64,000 nucleotides of DNA from Episyrphus balteatus (GCF_945859705.1 NC_079138.1:8696874-8760873), one strand, 5' to 3'. Counted from the first letter of the stretch, positions 1-12,684 are shown. Numbers and translations are program-made. The notes: generated from the sequence alone by a model not told the origin.

Positions 1-2945
1 TTTAAAACGAAAGATAGAACTATTTTCCAAAATAATTTCTTTGCTTGACCGTTTAAAAACAAACATTTTTTTAACATTAACTTAAATTTTCCCTTTATTA
101 ATTAAATAACTTTCTCCTAAACAAATACAAATATGAAATAAAAATAGGTCCCAAAAATGTTTAACATAAGCAGATCATTGTTGCCTGCAAAATAGACAAA
201 TTTATTGCATAAATTGTGGTCTGTGCAAGCAAACAAATGTATCGACTTATTTCGGTCGAAGAAAAAAGTGCTTTTAGTCGATCTTTTCAATCTATTTCCA
301 CGAAAAACAAATTTTATTTCAAAAAAAGTGTAACGGAATAAAAAGTAACATGGTAACAAAATTATTAAATATTTGAAAAGTGTAATACTTTTGTTACACT
401 TGTAACATTGTGGCAACATTGATGACAACAAAGACGAACGATGACGGAAGGTGGCGATAAATGCGGCGTGGGTAACGAGAAAAAAACTGCAATACTGAGT
501 CCAAGTTGTCACTCATAATTTGTTCGTTATCAATTTTTCGGACCATAAGCATATGGTTGCCGCATTTGAATAAAAATTACCGTCCACAAACTTAATTAAC
601 AACAACTATTTTAGACTTTGTATGTCTTTTGCTTTATTCTATGGTATATATAGAGAGACTAAATTTCGAAATTTTGAATAAAGTTTAATGCATTAGGACG
701 ACAAAGGCAAAAACCATTGGACAAGTTGCCAAGACTTTTCATGTTTTTTTTGCTTGTCCTTGAGAAAACAAATTGTCTTCTTTAGTGGTAACCGTGAACA
801 CATGTTAGCTATAATTCCTTCTAAAGTACAAAGAAGCACTGGATAGCCACCTCATGAAACGTTTCACAAAAAACAAAAAAAAAAAAAATACATCAAATAC
901 ACAGTGAAACATGGCACATCAGCTTTCTGTTATCCTTCGAGGGATCAACCGAACAATAAAGTAGTAAAAGAGACCGCGGGCGGGCGCAGCGCATGGTAAT
1001 GGCGTCAACAGGCGCACACAGTAGATTTAAGCGGCCACAATTTTGCGGCGTAGGATTATTGTACATTATATGATGAAGATTGTATGCATCATTCTGTGAC
1101 ACAAAAGAAAGAGCAAAAAAAGGGTATCCAAATAAAAAGAATACCTCTTTCTAGAGTTGAACATAAGCAGAGATCTAGGATTATTCCTTGTTATTGTGTC
1201 TAGTTGGTATTGCCAACATGTAAGAGGTAACAAAATATGGCTTCTAGATCTCCATTAAGCTTATACCGACATAAGAAGCATAGAGGGCACTCGCAAGAAG
1301 GAACGAGCACGATTGAAAGGATAATGCTTAAGAACAACAGCATTTTGTATGAATTTGTCGCCCAGCGTACAGAGGTATATTTACTTTATGTTTTGTGTGT
1401 TATGTGTGGTGATGTCCTTTGGGGAAATGGAAGCTGGTTTTTGTTTGGTGTTAGATTGAAACAAGGTTGTTATCCTTTCTTTTATTTTATTTTATGAAGT
1501 AAGGTAGACAAACGACCCAAGAATATTTAAGAATTCAAGGGTTTAAGTTACATTATGTTTGGTTTTTTTGTGACGGATTCTTTTGTCAGTGGTTTCATGA
1601 GAATGAATATTCAATGAAATTAATGTTCGTACCTAAATACTTTTAGGTATGTTCTACATATATTCTTTTATTTTACGCAGCTCTTATATTCTTTTACATT
1701 TTTTTTTGCTACATATAATGTTATTTCGATTTAATGAGTAACAAGGGAAAAATATTATTTCTTGTTTCATATTAAAGAGGAATGCAGCAGTTAGGGTGTT
1801 AGTCCTTATATTTCAAGAGCTTTTTTTAATGAATTTTCTCTTTTGGTACGTAATTTTGTAATTAGTGTTATGTTTTTCAAATCTATATTTGTGTAGGTAT
1901 CTTCAACTTAAATCACTCAATATTCTTATCTTACAGTCCATTGAAATGTTATAAAATTTTGGCCGAAGGTTGCATTTTAGATATAACAAAATTGTTTATG
2001 TTTTGGTGTAGGAGGAGGCAATGTAAGAATATAACTTAGTTTTGGCGTTTTATTTTTGTTTTTATATACAGATTGATAAGCATAAAATGCAATAACAGGA
2101 GCGCATACAGGGGTAGTCATATTTTTAAGATTTTCGTCGTTCACTTCGCATATGGCGAAATTGTTATAATTTCTTTGTTCTCCAACTTCATTACATTATA
2201 CAAAATTCTATTAATTACAAAGTAAATGAAATATTTCAAATAATTATATCTTAAAGATGAATGAAAGAGAATAGTTTGAATACGGATAATATAATCATAC
2301 AGATATCTTGTCTGCTCAGAAAAATATGAATCATTTTTTTTTCCTTACCAGACAAGGAGCTTTCAAAAATAAAGCTGAAAAAAGCTCTTTTTCAATTGAA
2401 CATTTTTTTTCTCACTCACTCTCATAGGAAAGAAGAGTTTTTTTTTCAAGAAAGAAGATGAGCGAGATGATTTTGTGTGTATTTACTAAATATTTTGAAG
2501 CTTTCTGAAAAGCTCTTTTTTCTTCAATTTCAGTTTCATATATCATTTCTCTCCATATGAATAAGACATCTGTATAAGTTATTATCTGTGGTTTGAGGTA
2601 TTTGTTAAATTAATTCAAAATAGAGCTAAATGCCACTTAATAAATTGTGAATTATATTGAAGTTTAATTTTAATATCTGATGACCTCTAACGGTCATGTG
2701 TTTTTTCAAATAAAGTATAAATTTAAATAAATTTTTCGGTACAATTTATTTTTGGAAATGCTCGAATCCACCACTGTATATTTGACAAAAACAAGTACAA
2801 AATTATGTGGGAGGGGACAATCTGACCCTTTTGGAGCAGGGGGATAATTTTCTGAGTAATTGACCTAGAATAGAGAACAAAATATTATAAAATAAGGGCA
2901 ACACTTATAATTTCATGCTGTAGGTTTTTTTTCAAAGCTAAAGAT
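1..2945. other. AT-rich stretch without a recognisable gene
   Basis: The short open frames here (for example 1237-1497 plus and 117-512 minus) have no recognisable motif and look like chance frames. About 2288-2583 is bounded by loosely inverted copies of a CATACAGAT-type motif and contains repeated AAAGCTCTTTT blocks, so it may be a decayed MITE, but I cannot fix its ends. A GC-richer patch at about 970-1060 has no clear coding signal. Confidence 0.5.
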
Positions 2946-2947
2946 AG

Positions 2948-3854
2948 GGTAGGGTGGTATAAGAGTGCGCGGTCGATAAGAGTGCGCAAAGCGATTTTTT
3001 ACGATTTTAAAGGTAATATTAGACTGAATGCACTTATTTTGGAAAGATCTAATCTGCTGTCAAAAATTCATGCAAATCTGTTTGTAAACAGAGGTGCTAG
3101 TTAAGTTTAAGTTTTTTAGCTCTTTTTTTTCAAATTTTTCTTGCCAAACAAATTAAATTTTCCGCTAAACAACAAAAAAATTACAATAAACAAAGAAAAC
3201 ATTTGAGGAACACGGAAGATTGCTCATAAAGTGCTTTGTGAAATACATATACTCTTCGATTACATGTTTGAACGTGTAAGAGTGCGCACCATGATGAAGT
3301 ATAAGAGTGCGCGGGTTATAAGAGCAGTAAATGCTATCCAAAGCTTCAAAATAACTGGCATTTGTCCATATACCAGCAAGCAGCAGCTAGAAAAAGCAAT
3401 TCCTACCAAAATAAACCAAATAAAAGTTTTGCAAAAAAACAAGCGAATGGAAGTAACTAGGAAATGTTGAAATTTTCTCGGAACCATTAATCGAAGACTA
3501 AATAGAATTTTCCTCATGCTAAAAGTTATAGATCGAAAAATACTCTGTTTATTTAAAGATAGGCAGTTTTATTTGCGACTTTTGTGCGAACTTACACCTG
3601 TGCGCAGCTGCGCACTCTAACAAACTAAGCCGCGCACTCTTACACAATAGTATGTATAAGAGTGCGCAAATGTTCTAATGTGGTATTTTGTTTATAACTA
3701 TTGAACTAATACATTTTTGTTACCAGTTTTAAGTTTTTTTTCGTTGCTTTGATTATAAACTAAAGAATATATATCAAAAAAGTAGTTAAATTCTTTTTGT
3801 TATTGAATTATTTGGTGTTTTGTCTAAAGTGCGCACTCTTGTCCCACCTTACCC
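2948..3854 (+). mobile_element. pogo/Tc1-mariner-like non-autonomous element with TAAGAGTGCGC repeats
   Basis: The element is flanked by TA on both sides (2946-2947 and 3855-3856). Its ends form an inverted repeat of about 24 bp that starts GGGTAGGGTGG on the left and GGGTAAGGTGG on the right. The motif TAAGAGTGCGC or its complement recurs inside, near both ends and also near 3280-3310, 3600-3650 and 3830. TA target duplication is characteristic of Tc1/mariner/pogo transposons. The internal coding remnant (3231-3470) supports pogo. At about 907 bp the element is far too short to encode a full transposase. Confidence 0.7.
3231..3470 (+). pseudogene. pogo-like transposase C-terminal remnant
   Basis: This 79-codon open frame lies inside the TA-flanked element. 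Its middle reads AIQSFKITGICPYTSKQQLEKAI in two overlapping parts: a phenylalanine, then TGICPY, then a polar helix. A comparable phenylalanine followed by a TGI.PF/Y motif is found just after the DDE domain in Tigger/pogo-type transposases. No catalytic D/D/D residues remain, so this is at most the C-terminal edge of a dead transposase. The family assignment is an inference from this one motif and from the TA-flanked ends. Confidence 0.45.
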
Positions 3855-3856
3855 TA

Positions 3857-4909
3857 TATTTTTTAACTGTTTTTCCATAACTCAAAAACTGATATTCAAA
3901 TGACTTAAAAACACATTAAACTCAATTATTTTTGAGTATTTCTTTTCTAAATACTACATATAAGCAATACTTTTTATAAATTGGTACATCTCTTACAAAA
4001 ATATTAAGTTTTTTGTTTTTTTATACATTAATAAAAGTTGTCCCAAGAAAAATGACGCATAAAAGCAACATTTCTTAATGTATCAATATTTTAATCATCT
4101 AACTTACAAATTGTGCTGCAAGCTGTTTTTAAAGTTGATTTTATATTGATTATCATTCCACGCTTATTTTTATGGATAAATATATAAAATACATGTAAGA
4201 AGCTAGTTTTAGTTTCATTTTTAAGTAGCGTACATCAATTAACCGTCATTCCGGGAACGCTTGTGTTGGGGTATAGTTAGATTGAAATTTTAATTTTTTG
4301 GTGATATTATGATCGAAAATCGAGGCCACTGCAATATAATCTCAAAAATATTTCGTTAAACTTTGTGACATAAGAAATAAAAATAAATTAAGGTCAAAAC
4401 GTCATTTCCGGGAACGCTCATTGAATCTGAATAAAATTTGTGGTCTAACACTCATAATTTTGCAATTTTTTGGGTATTTTTACTTAGTAGTCTATCTAAG
4501 TATGGCTGTAATATACACTTTTATCAAAAAAGTTACAAGAAAATAAAGAAAAAATTACTTATGGCCTAAGTGTTTCGGACGTGCATAAAAGCATTTTTTT
4601 TTGTAGAAATCGGTCTCTGTCCCAAGAAATAAAGTTATATGTATTTTATTTATTTATGACCTACTACTAAAGTCGCTAGTTGTGTTGATTTTCCCCCCTT
4701 TGCCGGTCCAAAGTTGAAGATTACGTACGTGCCTCCTTATTTCACAAAAATATCAAATTACGATTTTCAATTTTAAAGCATGCACCTATAACAAAAAAAA
4801 ATTCAAATATATTTAATATATAAAAGAAAGCACTTTTTAACATTCTATGTTTTTATACTTATCTGAGTATATGGGAAAGAGGCAACGGGAACCAACAATA
4901 TTTTACACT
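3857..4909. other. AT-rich spacer with a short direct repeat
   Basis: No gene was found. The block GTCATTCCGGGAACGCT near 4245 recurs with one extra T near 4402, about 155 bp apart in the same orientation. GTCCCAAGAAA occurs near 4040 and 4618. These hint at a decayed repeat whose limits I cannot place. Confidence 0.4.
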
Positions 4910-4917
4910 GTTGAAAT

Positions 4918-7257
4918 CAGGGGCGTACACTCCCTTGGGGCCCCCGACCGACCCCAGGGCCCCCACTGGAGACAATGCAGAGAAGGAAACTGTTAGCATA
5001 AATTGAGTTACGAAGTAACCAGGGAGACAAATTATGTCATTCAGTGTAATGTATAATGTATTGGTAGCCCCACAATATATGTATATTGATTTTAAAAAAA
5101 GGCTACCCCAGGGGCCCCAAAAAAAATAAACTGTTTTTTTAAAAGAAAAATTATAATTTTATCTTAGGGCCCCAAAAAATATTACTTGAAAAATCTTTGC
5201 CACCACAAATAATACATTAGGGGCCCCAAAAAAGCAAAAAAATATTATTTGAGGATCCTCAAAAGTGGTTCAAAACAATCAAATGGAAAATTAAATATCA
5301 ATTCAGGGGCCCCAACATAAATACATCAGGGCCCAAAATAAAAACATTACCTTATTGGTGGCATTCGAATATTACTTCAGAACAGAGGCCCCAAGAACTA
5401 TCAATTCTTAGCTAAATAAAATGCACGACTGGGGCCGCACGTACTTGCACTTGTAGTTCAAAGTATCTTTATCTTAAATAACTATTGGAAATTAAAGATT
5501 ATCGTTAAATTTAAAAAAAAAAAAAAATAAAAGTAAAAAAATTCCATTTAAAATTTTTTTTTCAAAACTTTTTTAAATTTTTTTTTACAATTTACACTTC
5601 AAAATGACAAGAAATATTTGTCTTCAAAGGAGAATGGGCAAGTTTGTATGGAATGTGGACGTTGCGCGGCCATTAATGAATTTGTTATTTTTTGATGTAA
5701 TTAAGGTTAACATATATAGTGGAGAAGTTTTATCCTTGTGACGTACTCCAAAAACGGATAAAATGAATTTTTGCATATAGCACTTCATGCAGATTGTCTC
5801 AAAGTTGTATCTTATGTGTGTATTTTAAGTGCAAAATACGATACTCTCTCATTTTCCCTAAATCTGAAGACCTTTATCTTGAATATCCAACCACTAGAAC
5901 CCAAACTATAAGCATTTTAAAACAACAGTTTCAAGACTATTTTGAGAGTTTCGTTATTCAATTTTTTGTTAGTTTCAATTGTTTGAAAACTTTTGAACAA
6001 AATCTTGAAGTGGTTGTCTTAAAAATCTTATATTATGAGTTCTATTGGTCGGATTTTCAAGAGTAATGACTTCAGACTCAGGAAAAATGCCAGAGCATCA
6101 TATTTTATTTTCCAAATAAAAATATAAACCAATTTGTCGTTCATACATTCAATAATGCATTAACGATACTAATACTGCATTTTCTTACATTCTTAACGCA
6201 ATACTGCGAAACGTCCTTAGTAAAAGTTTTTCCTAAGTTATAGTCCTTTCATTTGATACCAATTTTATTAATGGCCGCTCAACGTCCAAAATGCCCATTC
6301 TCCTTTGGAAAAAAAACTGGCTTAGCGTTTGATGAAGTATACAAAATATATCAATTTTGCAGAAAACGGCAACGCCATATTTCCGTTCTCCGAAATTTTT
6401 GTGCAAAACTAAAAACGCAGTTTTGTTAGAATCACTAAGACTGTAACGAACCCCAAATTTAATCGAAATCGTTAGAGCCGTTTTCGAGAAAATTGCAATA
6501 AGTCATTAACGATACACGGGAAGAGCCGACATTAGCCATTTAAAAAAAAGAAATTATCATATTTCCACTATCCGTATTTTTTGAGAAAAACTAAAAACGC
6601 AGTTATATTAGATATACGTACAGCATTACTTGTGCCAAATTTAATCAAAATCGTTAGAGCCGTTTTCGAGAAAATTGCAATACCTCGAAAAGTTTGTATG
6701 GGAGGTATACGTTCTAGGCGAGATATTAAAAAAAAAAAAAACAACCTTGGAAATTACGAAAAAAATATCTGTACCAAATTTCATTAAAATCTACCGAACC
6801 GTTTAGGCTGCAGCTACTTGTACAGATGGACGCACGGACGCACAGACGCACAGACCGACGGACGTCATGACGAAACCCACTTTTTTGTACTTCTCGATTA
6901 TCGTAATGTTAGTTTTGATTAAAACCTAGAAATTTTTTTTTGACACGAAATCAATACTTGCCCTATAGGGCAAGTAAAAATTTTTATTTTAGGGGTCTCT
7001 ACTCTAAATATTTAATTTTGGGGGCCCCTAGTACAAGTGTTTACTACTTTTATGAGAGACATTTTAAGTAAGTATAGCAAAGTGCATTACGAACATATTA
7101 AAACATTAAAGTAAACCTAAAAATAAATAAGCCATACAAAAAAAAACCTATGGCGTATACGTAATTTTTTTTTTGTAACTAAGGGGCCCCCAAATATCAA
7201 AGGGGCCCCAAAATTTAGTCTTACCCCGGGGCCCCGGCGACTCAACGTACGCCACTG
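4918..7257. mobile_element. hAT-type DNA transposon, non-autonomous, with GGGGCCCC subterminal repeats
   Basis: A perfect 8-bp target duplication GTTGAAAT (4910-4917 and 7258-7265) brackets the element. Its termini are imperfect inverted repeats, CAGGGGCGTAC on the left and the complement of CAGTGGCGTAC on the right. Eight-base duplications with CAG-type termini are the hAT signature. About ten GGGGCCCC-type palindromic octamers followed by A-rich runs lie in the outer parts (4937-5395 and 7020-7240). They are typical in position for subterminal transposase sites. No transposase frame is visible. The middle is occupied by a Helentron-like insertion (5414-6980). Confidence 0.8.
5414..6980 (-). 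mobile_element. Helentron-like (mini-me/DINE-type) element, GGACGCAC subfamily, nested in hAT
   Basis: In minus orientation it ends with the conserved AAATAAAATGCACGACTGG block (5414 on). At the other side it has an AGCTGCAGCCTAAACGG-type core, a run of GGACGCACAG-like units (about 6828-6870), and finally the hairpin CTTGCCCTATAGGGCAAG (6958-6975). The GTCY-like core next to a conserved short block, and GCAAGT/ACTTGC motifs near both ends, agree with mini-me elements and with DINE-1/Helentron elements. The hAT sequence resumes on both sides, so this insertion is younger than the hAT. A segment at about 5620-5680 is inverted at 6258-6312. Confidence 0.65.
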
Positions 7258-7265
7258 GTTGAAAT

Positions 7266-8250
7266 GTACTTATACTCTTCAAAATTGTCTACGTGGTTAA
7301 TTAAAATGCTTAACACTGTTTATAATAAATATTGTCTTTTATTCACAAACTTTTTTAAACTTGTTTTGGCAACGACCGTCCACCGTCAGATTTTAAATTA
7401 AATCCTCAAAGAAATCTTTCTAAGACATGGATTCAGAACAACAGTTATTATTTTCTAGATTGATGAAAAAGTACATAAAAGTACATAGAAAATATACTTA
7501 AAAACTCAAAAGGTAAGAATTTTTTCATAAATTATATGTTACTTTCATAAAACTTAATGAATTAATTCTAAAATTTTGGATAAATATGAATTTCGAACTT
7601 AAAAAGTATGAACAGATTCTTAAGTTTTAAGAACAAGTTCTTAATTCCGAATACAGGATAACGGTAAAATATTCGTTATTTTTCGATTAATCAAAAAATA
7701 CATTCATTTTAAGAAAAAATACAATAATTTTAAGTAAATACAAAAAATTTATGAACTTTTTATAAATGTAATTTTGAAAATAGATTTTTTTCAATTTTAG
7801 AAGGGGGAAAAGTCAATTTTAAAAATTATTTTAACTCAAAATACAACTGAATGGAATAATTTTTTTTTTAAGAATTCGTGCTTAAATTTAAAGAATATTT
7901 CTTAAAAATTTATGAATTTCGGTTTATGAACGAGATTCATAGTTTTTAATTAAGAATAATAATTTTCTCAGTGTAACACAAATTTTTATGCACACACCAT
8001 GAGAAAGGAAAACGTAATCTTCTACACTACAAAATCAAATTCAAAATTCTATCCGCAGCTTGGTTTAGCTTCTATTCTTATAAACAAATCCGTGTTGTTT
8101 TTGTAATGCATGTAAACGCCAACTTCGGATACGGATAGTAATGCCAAAAAAGCACATCTAATTTTCAAAAAGATATTTATTTTACGTGATATAACCTCAA
8201 AAACGTTAAATAAACGTGTTTTGTATTTTCTAACGGTAAAAATTTAACAC
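7266..8250. other. AT-rich spacer; possible decayed MITE end
   Basis: No gene was found. The flank before the hAT reads TTACACTGTTGAAAT and the sequence near 7970 reads ATTTTCTCAGTGTAA, which could be the two ends of an older MITE into which the hAT landed. The match is only 11 of 15. Confidence 0.3.
8040..8155 (+). repeat. dispersed repeat, copy 1 (second copy at 34368-34472)
   Basis: Both copies begin CTATCCGCAGCTTGGTT and share GTGTTGTTTTTGTAATGCAT, then end in GCGGATACGGATAG-like sequence followed by ATGCCAAAAAA. The ATCCGCAG start is roughly inverted at the end, so the unit could be a small foldback. The class is unknown. Confidence 0.6.
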
Positions 8251-8253
8251 AAT

Positions 8254-10461
8254 GGGTGATATGCATAAAAAATAGCAAATGCTTTTACTAGAGAATTTTC
8301 AAGTATATACTATTTTTCATATGCATAACATCAAGTAAATGCTGAAAATTAAGTATTTACCTACTATCATTCATAGTAACTACTTTTTTGGATGAAATTT
8401 TTCAGTAAATACTTTATTCCATATGCATAAAAACTAGTAAGTACTTTTTTTCTTTAGGAATTACTAGATTTTTTCAAGATTACAAAATACCAACTTGTAA
8501 AATTGATAGTATATACTGCCGTGCTAAGCAAAAAGGGCGCATATCCATTTTTGTAGTTTTGAGATAAATGCATTTTACTGACAAGGGAAAAGGTTGAGAA
8601 TTGTAAGTGGGCTCAATTTCAAAAATGATTTTAAGCAACTTGTAGTGTGAAAATTATAATTTTTAGTTTGCACAATAATTATATATTGTTCAAGCTTCCC
8701 AAATGCGTATCTAAATTTTTTTTTTAATTTTAGAGTTAGTAATAAATGCATTTTTCTATTTAGGAATACAGCGGAGTAATATTGTTAAGCTCATCTTCAT
8801 TGACTATTTTGAGCCACTTGGAATTGGAAATGCGCTGTTTTTAGTTTACATATAAATGAGGCATTGTTTCAGGATGTCAAATATGCCTTTAACTCAATTT
8901 TGCATTTTTGGCTCATGCTACCTTTTTGCTTAGTACGGCAGTATACTTTTTTGTTTTAAAACCGCAATTATGAAGCCATGAAACTTATGAATAGCAGTCT
9001 TGGTCTTGAGTCATATTTTGACGCAATCTTTTCATGGTATTTCTTAAAAATGGATGGTTGTTAATATTTGTCGAAATGGCAGAATTTGTATGTATCAATT
9101 ACCAAAAAGTTTAGAATGATCGATTATCGGGCTCAGAGTTAAATTTAAAAAAAACTTTATCAATAAGTCATTATTGTAAATGAATAGTAATTTTTTTTCA
9201 ATAAATTTTTATTTTAAGTAATGTCAAGTTTCAAAACTGTTGAGATAATTTCATCTCTGAATCATATTTGAATTGCCATGAATAATATATTTTAAGGAAT
9301 TCGCAATGAAAAAAAAAAATGCAAAACTGTGTACTTGGTCTTATGTCAAAAGTTGCTTGAAATATAAAAAAAAATATAAAAAAAACTTTAAAATAATATA
9401 AAATTTGGTTTAAAGTTAAATAACGTTTTTTTTTTTTAATGCATCACAAAGAATTGGAAATCTAGAGCCGCTTTTTTAAAAAGAAGTTTTTTTTCATATA
9501 AAAATGTTCACAAATTTTTTTAAAAATAAAAATGGTATTCCATTAAAAACAAGATATATAAATAAAAATAAAGTTTCAATAGATAGATTTTTCATACAAA
9601 ATTTCGATCTTTTTTTAATCCAAAAATGATTTTATTGAAAATTTTGTTTTATTTTAATATTAAGGCCACTAAAAAGTTTTTGTTCATATTTTTTTATTGA
9701 AATTGGTGGTGTCGTTTACTAGAAAACGGTTCTATGGGAAATACCGTTTATTACGGTCCATATTTTCAATATTAAATTTTTTAAAGAAAATCGTTAGAGC
9801 CATCATGTAATATCTGATTGTTATCTCAAGTTCAATTTTTTTATGCTGCTGTTAAGTTCACTTTTGACTCACAAAGAAAGCACGAACAGATGTTCACATC
9901 ACAAACTCAAATTTAAGAAACAGTAAAAATTTGTATTGGATTACACGTTAAAACTTTCAGAACAATTTATTTGTAAGCCCTAGTACGCTGCTTAAGCTAA
10001 ACGAAAATTTGTCTAGGTCTCCAAAGTCAAAAAACTCTTTTTTAGCAAGTAAAATGACCTGGACAATTAAATGCTAGTGACAAATGATTTTAATTTTTCC
10101 AAATGTGCGGGAAAAGCTAAGAATTTCGTTGGCTAAGCTGAGAATAATTTTTCGTTCAATTTAGTTGTGCTTTTTTTTGTAAGAAAATTTTCGTATCGCT
10201 TCAGCAGCATACGTACCAGGCTTAAATTCGAAACGAATACCAATCATCTAAAAAAAAGTATTTACTATCATTTTTGGGTGAATTCTAGTATTTACTTGGA
10301 TGAATTTAGTATCTACTTAAAGTATTTGCCTGCTAGCAGGTACTTTTTTTTATGCATACGAAATTAAGTAAATACTATGAATTTTACCTTTTACTAGAAT
10401 TTATAGTATTTACTTTCACCTTTTACTTTGAGTAAGTACTACTTTTTTATGCATATCACCC
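8254..10461. mobile_element. GGGTG-ended DNA transposon with 3-bp target duplication
   Basis: The termini are inverted: GGGTGATATGCATAAAA at the left and its complement at the right. They are flanked by AAT on both sides (8251-8253 and 10462-10464). The outer 200-250 bp on each side carry repeated ATGCATA and AGTATTTACT/AAGTAAATACT motifs. Three-base duplication with GG-rich termini recalls PIF/Harbinger, although that family usually duplicates TWA. There is no transposase frame. A second MITE sits inside at 8514-8943. Confidence 0.6.
8514..8943. mobile_element. 430-bp MITE with TACTGCCGTGCTAAGC termini, TA flanks
   Basis: The left end TACTGCCGTGCTAAGCAAAA is matched by the inverted right end, which reads TTTTGCTTAGTACGGCAGTA, with one substitution in the first twenty bases. 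TA lies immediately outside both ends, as in Tc1/mariner elements. The block AAATGCATTTT occurs near both sides. It is nested in the GGGTG-ended element, so it inserted later. Confidence 0.7.
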
Positions 10462-10464
10462 AAT

Positions 10465-11125
10465 GTGACGTAATAGAATATTTCAAACGTCTCACGAACT
10501 TTCTACAGCTCAAGCTGCTAAAATTTTAAGCTGAATCATATTATTTTTTTTTAAGTTGTTCAAAAGCCATACATACTAATGAAATAATTGTATATAAATA
10601 GAACAGAAAAAATATGATGAATGAAATAAAAAATGTATTCATACATTTTTTTTTTTTATAATTTGTTAAAATATTTTCACGTTTTTACTTGCTCTATAGG
10701 TACGATGATACAGTACAGTGGTTGGAAAATATTTTTTTTCTAATTTTTCGAATAAAAGCATTAGTTTAAAAAAAAAATTTTCAATTATTTAGTTCCGACT
10801 TGTGTTTGTCAGGTTGAAATGCAACACCAGAAATAGTTTTTTTCGATTAAAGACCCAGCTAAATTTCAAAACTTTTAAGGAAATATTAAAAATTGAAAAA
10901 TAAAATTAAAATGCTAAAAAAACAGTTCTCACAATTTTGATTAAAAATATATTTTTTTAGAAGTATTAACAGTACCTATTATAAAACAGTTTTCTTGATT
11001 TCTGACCCATGAAATCTCATTTCATTATAATTTTTTTTTTGAAAAAACAATGTGTTCAAAACGATCCAACAAATTTTTTATTTGTCCCGGGTTTCGCTCC
11101 TAGAAATATGGTCACCGTATCTATA
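10465..11125. other. AT-rich spacer
   Basis: I see only poly-A/T runs and no gene or repeat structure that can be bounded. Confidence 0.5.
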
Positions 11126-12671
11126 GGGCAAGTATTGGTTTCGTGTAGAAGAAAAAAAAAAATCATGTGTGCAATTCACACGTGGTAGAAGTGAAACCTT
11201 AAAAAATCATTTTTCTTGCAAAACAAAAATAGAAAAAATCTACCTATTTTTATTCTATCACCTTCAAATCCATGTTTTTTATATGACAACCTACAATAAA
11301 TTTTATACCATCAAAGCTCCAAATATATATATCGATCAGGTCTATGAGACATCTACAAAAAGAGCTAGAATTTTTTGAACTCGATCAATTTCCATAAAAA
11401 AAAAGCGAAAAAACACGTATTTTTATCTTCTCACGCTATTAAATCCATTTTTTCCCTAACAACCTATACAAATTTGTACACCATCTGGAAGCTTATTGTC
11501 TTAGCGCAAAATATATATATCGATCAGGTGTATGAGACATCTACAAAAAGAGCTAGAATTTTTTAAACTCGATGAAATTTCATCAAAAAAAGCAAAAAAA
11601 ACATTTATTTTTATGTTCTCATGCTATTAATTCAATTTTTTTGTTTGACAACCTATACAAAATTTTATACCATGTGAAAGCTTATTGTTTCCCCTTGTAT
11701 AATGATGTATAAATCTTATTTCAAAGATGTCTACAAGAGAAGTTAGAATTTTTTAAAGTCAACCATGTCGAATTTCCAGACTGAGATTACGGTACTTCCT
11801 ACACTGATAGCTGGTCATCGCCAACAGATCTCCACAGGTGTTTTGAGGTATTTTTCAATTTTTTTCAATTTAAGATTGTGTAACTTGTAGAGCACGTAAC
11901 GTTATGTGTGATATATCAAATAAAAGGTTATGTTAGCAGCATGCGTATTAAAGTTAAATCAAATTTGTATGTGCACTAGATCAAAAGATATAACGTGTGT
12001 TGGAAAAGAACATCTTTTTACCGTTATCTCCGAATTTTGAATATGAAATTAATTGAAATTTTGTACAATAATTTATTATTTAATTACCTATCTAAAGTAC
12101 AAATTTCATTCATCTATCTATTAAAACAAAAAAGTTATAACAAGTTGAAGTCGTGTCGCGTTTTCGTTTCATTTTGTTTCAAATCACTACGATACTAAAG
12201 AAGTTTTCACTTCAAAAAATCGAGGTTTTAATCAAAACCAACATTTGGATTATGGAGAAGATCAAAAAAGTGGTTTTCGTCATGCCGTCCGTCGGTCTGT
12301 GTGCGTCTGTGCGTCCATCTGTACATCGAGCTAGGGCCTAAACGGATGGATGGATTTGCTTGAAACTTGGTATAGATGATTTTTGGGTAGGTCCGTTTTT
12401 TATATTTTTTTAATATCTCCTATTTAACGCATATCTCCCATATACCGTTTTCGAGGTATTGCAATTTTCTCGAAAACGGCTCTAACGATTTTGATTAAAT
12501 TTGGTGTACGTAATACTCTTATTTATTCTAACAAAACTGCGTTTTTAGTTTTTCTCAAAAAATGCCGGAACGGAAATATGGCGTTTCCGTTTTTGACATA
12601 TTGACATATTTAAGATATCAATAATTTGAACTACAAGAGCAAGTACGTGTGACCCAGTCATGCATTTTATT
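11126..12671 (+). mobile_element. Helentron-like element, GGACGCAC subfamily, with a ~1 kb internal insertion
   Basis: The start (CTATAGGGCAAGTATTGG) matches the reversed end of the copy at 5414-6980. The shared body resumes near 12215 with a GGTTTTAATCAAAACC palindrome, then GTGCGTCTGTGCGTCC units (about 12299-12316), a GGGCCTAAACGGATGG core, and the terminal GAGCAAGTACGTGTGACCC block. The intervening 11160-12210 is absent from the other copy and carries tandem repeats. The element abuts the next Helentron-like copy directly at 12672. Confidence 0.6.
11200..11765 (+). repeat. three tandem units of about 190 bp
   Basis: Three degenerate units repeat in series at about 11200-11375, 11376-11570 and 11571-11760. 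They share an ATTTTTAT.TTCTCA/TATCAC block, ACAACCTA.A.AAATTT, and GACATCTACAAAAAGAGCTAG or a variant. Units 1 and 2 also share ATATATATCGATCAGGT. Short open frames here end identically only because of the repeat. Confidence 0.65.
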
Positions 12672-12684
12672 TTTACTTGCGATA

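Noticed and set aside
117..512. 131-codon minus-strand frame at the window start
   Set aside because: Phe/Ile-rich low-complexity residues, no motif, and typical of chance frames in AT-rich DNA.
4910..7977. Older MITE with TTACACTG termini enclosing the hAT
   Set aside because: The two putative ends match only 11 of 15 bases and no flanking duplication was found.
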